Assembly (NCBI GenBank): GCA_003477045.1
Contig: DMTS01000163.1
Span: 3,094-20,754 of the forward strand
Direction of reading: 5' to 3'
DNA from: Candidatus Delongbacteria bacterium
Lineage (GTDB): Bacteria; UBA4055
Length of the DNA stretch: 17,661 bases
Shown: piece by piece, positions 15,952 to 17,661 of the stretch
Layout: each line of letters starts with the position of its first letter
Numbering within the stretch: the first letter of the stretch is position 1
The notes under the pieces: generated by a model
What the model saw: the letters and a program-made list of their open reading frames with translations, nothing else
The model's database searches: none
What the model was told of the DNA's origin: nothing
Made by a program: the position numbers and the translations under genes

Positions 15952-15979
15952 TATATAGTAAAAACGCTAAGTACCTCAA
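15952..15979 (-). promoter_or_regulatory. Possible promoter of the CBS gene
   Basis: On the minus strand TTGAGG (15979 to 15974), 16 bases, TATATA (15957 to 15952). The leader would be about 70 bases. The region is very AT-rich and a second candidate (TTGATT, 17 bases, TATTTT) lies nearer the gene, so the choice is uncertain. Confidence 0.35.
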
Positions 15980-16002
15980 TTAAAAAAAACTAAAAAAAAC
16001 AC

Positions 16003-16031
16003 TTGACTTGCAACTTTTTATTTGTTAAATT
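16003..16031 (+). promoter_or_regulatory. Promoter of the response regulator / [2Fe-2S] / NuoF-like operon
   Basis: TTGACT (16003-16008), 17 bases, TAAATT (16026-16031), running on as TAAATTTT. It has the same -35 hexamer and spacing as the promoter at 7246-7274. The leader to the ATG is about 40 bases. The -10 box lies within a Rex-like palindrome (16022-16039). Confidence 0.65.
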
Positions 16032-16039
16032 TTTAACAG
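16022..16039 (+). promoter_or_regulatory. Rex-type operator (NADH-responsive repressor site)
   Basis: TTGTTAA (16022-16028), ATTT, TTAACAG (16033-16039). This matches 13 of 14 conserved bases of TTGTTAA-N4-TTAACAA, the consensus reported for clostridial Rex repressors; only the last base differs. It covers the -10 box of the promoter ahead of an NADH-dependent diaphorase operon, just where a Rex repressor would act, and NAD(H)-linked hydrogenase and fermentation genes are classic Rex targets. Rex itself is not in the window. The site is AT-rich, so a chance palindrome is possible but the placement argues against it. Confidence 0.62.
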
Positions 16040-16076
16040 TTGAAAACAAAGCGAACAATCAAAAAAGGAGAGTATC

Positions 16077-16451
16077 ATGAAAACAACTAAAGCGCTAATA
16101 ATCGACGACGGAATAGACTTCATAGCGGCCTATAAAGCTGTACTCGAGGCCAACGGTATAGAAGTGATCTCGGCGATGACCGGAGAAGAAGGTATGGCGA
16201 AACTGGAAAAAGAAAAACCTGATGTTGTAGTTTTGGATGTTATGATGGAAACTCCTGATTCAGGTTTTGAATTCCTCAATGAGATGAATGACAAAAATCT
16301 GAAGACTCCCGTGATCCTGTGCTCTTCGATCGCGAAAGCAAGCCAGATGAACTTTGATATCTATTCTCTCGGAGCCAAAGTAGTAATGCAGAAACCGGTG
16401 GATCTTGATAAACTGGTTGAGAATGTAAAAAAATATTCGTCAGGCAACTGA
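16077..16451 (+). CDS. Stand-alone response-regulator receiver (CheY-like)
   Basis: 124 aa, a single receiver domain with no output domain. The acidic pocket is Asp10-Asp11, the phospho-acceptor Asp54 lies in VVLDVMME (51-58), the switch Ser is at 83/84 (ILCSS) and the conserved Lys is 106 in QKPVD. It should therefore be phosphorylatable, and must signal through protein contacts. The start is fixed by AAGGAGAG (16065-16072). No histidine kinase is seen in the window. It is the first gene of an operon with a thioredoxin-like ferredoxin (29-bp gap) and a NuoF-like subunit, under a promoter with a Rex-like site, so a tie between redox metabolism and phosphorelay signalling is likely but inferred. 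Confidence 0.9.
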   Translation: MKTTKALIIDDGIDFIAAYKAVLEANGIEVISAMTGEEGMAKLEKEKPDVVVLDVMMETPDSGFEFLNEMNDKNLKTPVILCSSIAKASQMNFDIYSLGAKVVMQKPVDLDKLVENVKKYSSGN

Positions 16452-16480
16452 TAATATAATGTATAAAAGCAGGAAGTAAA

Positions 16481-16840
16481 ATGAAAGCGATAAAAAGCAT
16501 AGGCGACCTCAAAACACTGACTGAAAAGCTCAAGATCAAGTCATCGGCAGATAAAAAGAAAGTGCAGATATGCATAGCAATGGCTACCTGCAGTATCGCC
16601 TCCGGATCGGGGAAAGTCATGGAATTTTTTAAAGAAGAAATGCCTAAACAGCCTTTTGAATTTATGATCAGGTCAACAGGCTGCATGGGACTTTGCCATT
16701 CAGAGCCTACGGTCGAGGTCACTCTTCCGGATTCAGATCCGGTAGTATTCGGAAAAGTTGATGTAAAAAGGGCAAGATCGATAATCGAGGACTATATAAA
16801 AACCGGAAAAACAATCGACGGCGTGATAGAAGGAAATTAA
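16481..16840 (+). CDS. Thioredoxin-like [2Fe-2S] ferredoxin, HndB-like
   Basis: 119 aa. Four cysteines in the thioredoxin-like ferredoxin spacing: Cys31-x5-Cys37-x30-Cys68-x3-Cys72, with GCMGLC (67-72) and EPTVEV (75-80). The context of the first pair (QICIAMATCSIASGS) and the tail VFGKVDVKRARSIIEDYI resemble HndB of NADP-reducing [FeFe] hydrogenases and the equivalent small subunits of bifurcating enzymes. It would carry one [2Fe-2S] cluster and pass electrons to or from the flavoprotein encoded next. Ribosome binding site AGGAAG (16471-16476). The stop is one base from the next ATG. A NuoE assignment is less apt: NuoE has a longer N-terminal helical part, which is absent. Confidence 0.85.
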   Translation: MKAIKSIGDLKTLTEKLKIKSSADKKKVQICIAMATCSIASGSGKVMEFFKEEMPKQPFEFMIRSTGCMGLCHSEPTVEVTLPDSDPVVFGKVDVKRARSIIEDYIKTGKTIDGVIEGN

Positions 16841-16841
16841 A

Positions 16842-17661
16842 ATGAAAAGCAAACAGATTAAAATAGCGTTGAGGAACTGCGGCCATATCGATCCGGAAGA
16901 TATCGCGGATTATATATCAAAAGACGGATATGCGGCTCTCGGTAAATGTTTGAGCGGAAGCAGAGAAAAAGTAGTTGAAATTATGAAAATGTCAGGTCTG
17001 AGAGGAAGAGGCGGCGGCGGATTTCCCACAGGAAAAAAATGGGAACTTGCGGCAGCCGTTCCGGGTGAAAAAAAGTATGTCATCTGCAACGCGGATGAAG
17101 GCGATCCGGGCGCGTTCATGGACAGGTCGGTGCTCGAAGGCGATCCGCATTCTGTTCTTGAGGCAATGGCTGTCTGCGGATACGCAATAGGTGCGGATGA
17201 AGGCTATATTTATATCAGGGCAGAATACCCGCTGGCTATAAAAAGGCTGAAAATAGCTATGGCACAAGCCAGAGAAGCGGGCTTGCTTGGGAAGAACATA
17301 CTCGGAACAGGTTTTAATTTTGATATAGGGCTCAAATACGGAGCAGGCGCGTTTGTATGCGGTGAGGAAACTGCGCTAATTAAGTCTATGGAAGGGAACA
17401 GGGGCGAGCCAGTAATGAAACCGCCTTATCCTGCTCAAAAAGGTTATATGGGAAAGCCCACGAATGTGAATAATGTCGAGACTTTTGCAAACATTCCTGC
17501 GATTATAAATAACGGTTCTGAGTGGTTCTCTTCGATCGGAACAGAAGGATCGAAAGGCACAAAAGTGTTCGCACTGGCAGGAAAAGTTAAGAATGTCGGC
17601 CTTGTGGAAGTTCCTATGGGAACGAGTTTAAGAGAACTTATCTACGATATCGGCGGCGGAA
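16842..17661 (+). CDS. NuoF/HndC/HydB-type NADH-binding flavoprotein, N-terminal part
   Basis: My translation gives 273 residues from the ATG at 16842, open at the window edge. The start IKIALRNCGHIDPEDI (6-21) is typical of HndC/HydB proteins rather than classical NuoF. The FMN/NADH site is complete: SGLRGRGGGGFPTGKKW (51-67), NADEGDPGAFMDR (83-95), YIRAEYPLA (124-132) and GAGAFVCGEETALI (167-180). An SLBB domain begins near 245. The cysteines of the N3-type [4Fe-4S] cluster lie past the edge. The protein oxidises NADH or reduces NAD(P)+ through FMN. The N-terminal ferredoxin-like domain that many HydB proteins carry is absent and is supplied by the preceding gene. AAGGAA inside the upstream gene's end is the ribosome binding site. 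Whether a hydrogenase subunit follows cannot be seen. Confidence 0.9.
   Translation, partial: MKSKQIKIALRNCGHIDPEDIADYISKDGYAALGKCLSGSREKVVEIMKMSGLRGRGGGGFPTGKKWELAAAVPGEKKYVICNADEGDPGAFMDRSVLEGDPHSVLEAMAVCGYAIGADEGYIYIRAEYPLAIKRLKIAMAQAREAGLLGKNILGTGFNFDIGLKYGAGAFVCGEETALIKSMEGNRGEPVMKPPYPAQKGYMGKPTNVNNVETFANIPAIINNGSEWFSSIGTEGSKGTKVFALAGKVKNVGLVEVPMGTSLRELIYDIGGG

Noticed and set aside
15878..15979. Upstream ATG giving the CBS protein a hydrophobic N-terminal segment
   Set aside because: GGAGG stands five bases before the ATG at 15877, and the hydrophobic stretch is what AT-rich non-coding DNA gives when translated. It also overlaps candidate promoters.
16276..16722. 148-residue minus-strand reading frame across the receiver and ferredoxin genes
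   Set aside because: It is antisense to two well-supported genes, spans their junction and has no family motif.
1..17661. Mobile element, defence island, CRISPR or tRNA gene
   Set aside because: I saw no transposase, integrase, long terminal repeats, regular repeat array or cloverleaf sequence on reading through; gene density and style are uniform.

Overview
The window is a densely packed, AT-leaning bacterial chromosome segment with no rRNA, tRNA, CRISPR array or mobile element that I can see. Gene content points to the FCB superphylum (Bacteroidota and relatives, including candidate lineages such as Cloacimonadota, Delongbacteria or Marinimicrobia). The pointers are a DUF4301 protein, a gingipain-type (C25) protease with PorU-like layout and a FlgD/T9SS-like C-terminal domain, a relaxed lipobox, and promoters that fit the Bacteroidota TTG/TAnnTTTG pattern. 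An electron-bifurcating or NADH-linked diaphorase start at the right edge suggests an anaerobe. The exact phylum cannot be fixed from this sequence.

Left block (1-7209, minus strand). rluD has its own promoter. After a 92-bp gap with a good Bacteroidota-type promoter comes a probable five-gene operon read leftwards: a 704-aa envelope SH3/coiled-coil/TPR protein, ribF, a YfcE-type phosphodiesterase, a DUF4301 protein that looks like a nucleotidyl-sugar transferase, and a secreted glycoside hydrolase family 2 enzyme cut by the window edge. ribF/yfcE and DUF4301/GH2 overlap by ATGA.

Middle block (7246-15509, plus strand). A monocistronic TPR lipoprotein ends in a clear terminator. It is followed by a four-gene operon, uppS - porU-like - tilS - AmgK-like kinase, in which every junction is a stop/start overlap (TTGA, TAATG, TGATG). 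The operon meets a minus-strand CBS-domain gene tail to tail with a 13-bp overlap, and the probable terminator of each lies inside the other gene.

Right block (15878-17661). A 199-bp divergent region separates the CBS gene from a plus-strand operon: a stand-alone response-regulator receiver, a thioredoxin-like [2Fe-2S] protein (HndB-like) and an NADH-binding NuoF/HndC/HydB-type flavoprotein that runs off the edge. The promoter of this operon has a near-perfect Rex-type operator (13 of 14 conserved bases of the clostridial consensus) across its -10 box, so the operon is probably controlled by the NADH/NAD+ ratio. That site, the receiver inside a diaphorase operon, the uppS-porU-tilS-kinase operon and the sugar-nucleotidyltransferase reading of DUF4301 are the points most worth following. 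I do not see a wholly new system such as a defence island or novel RNA array.
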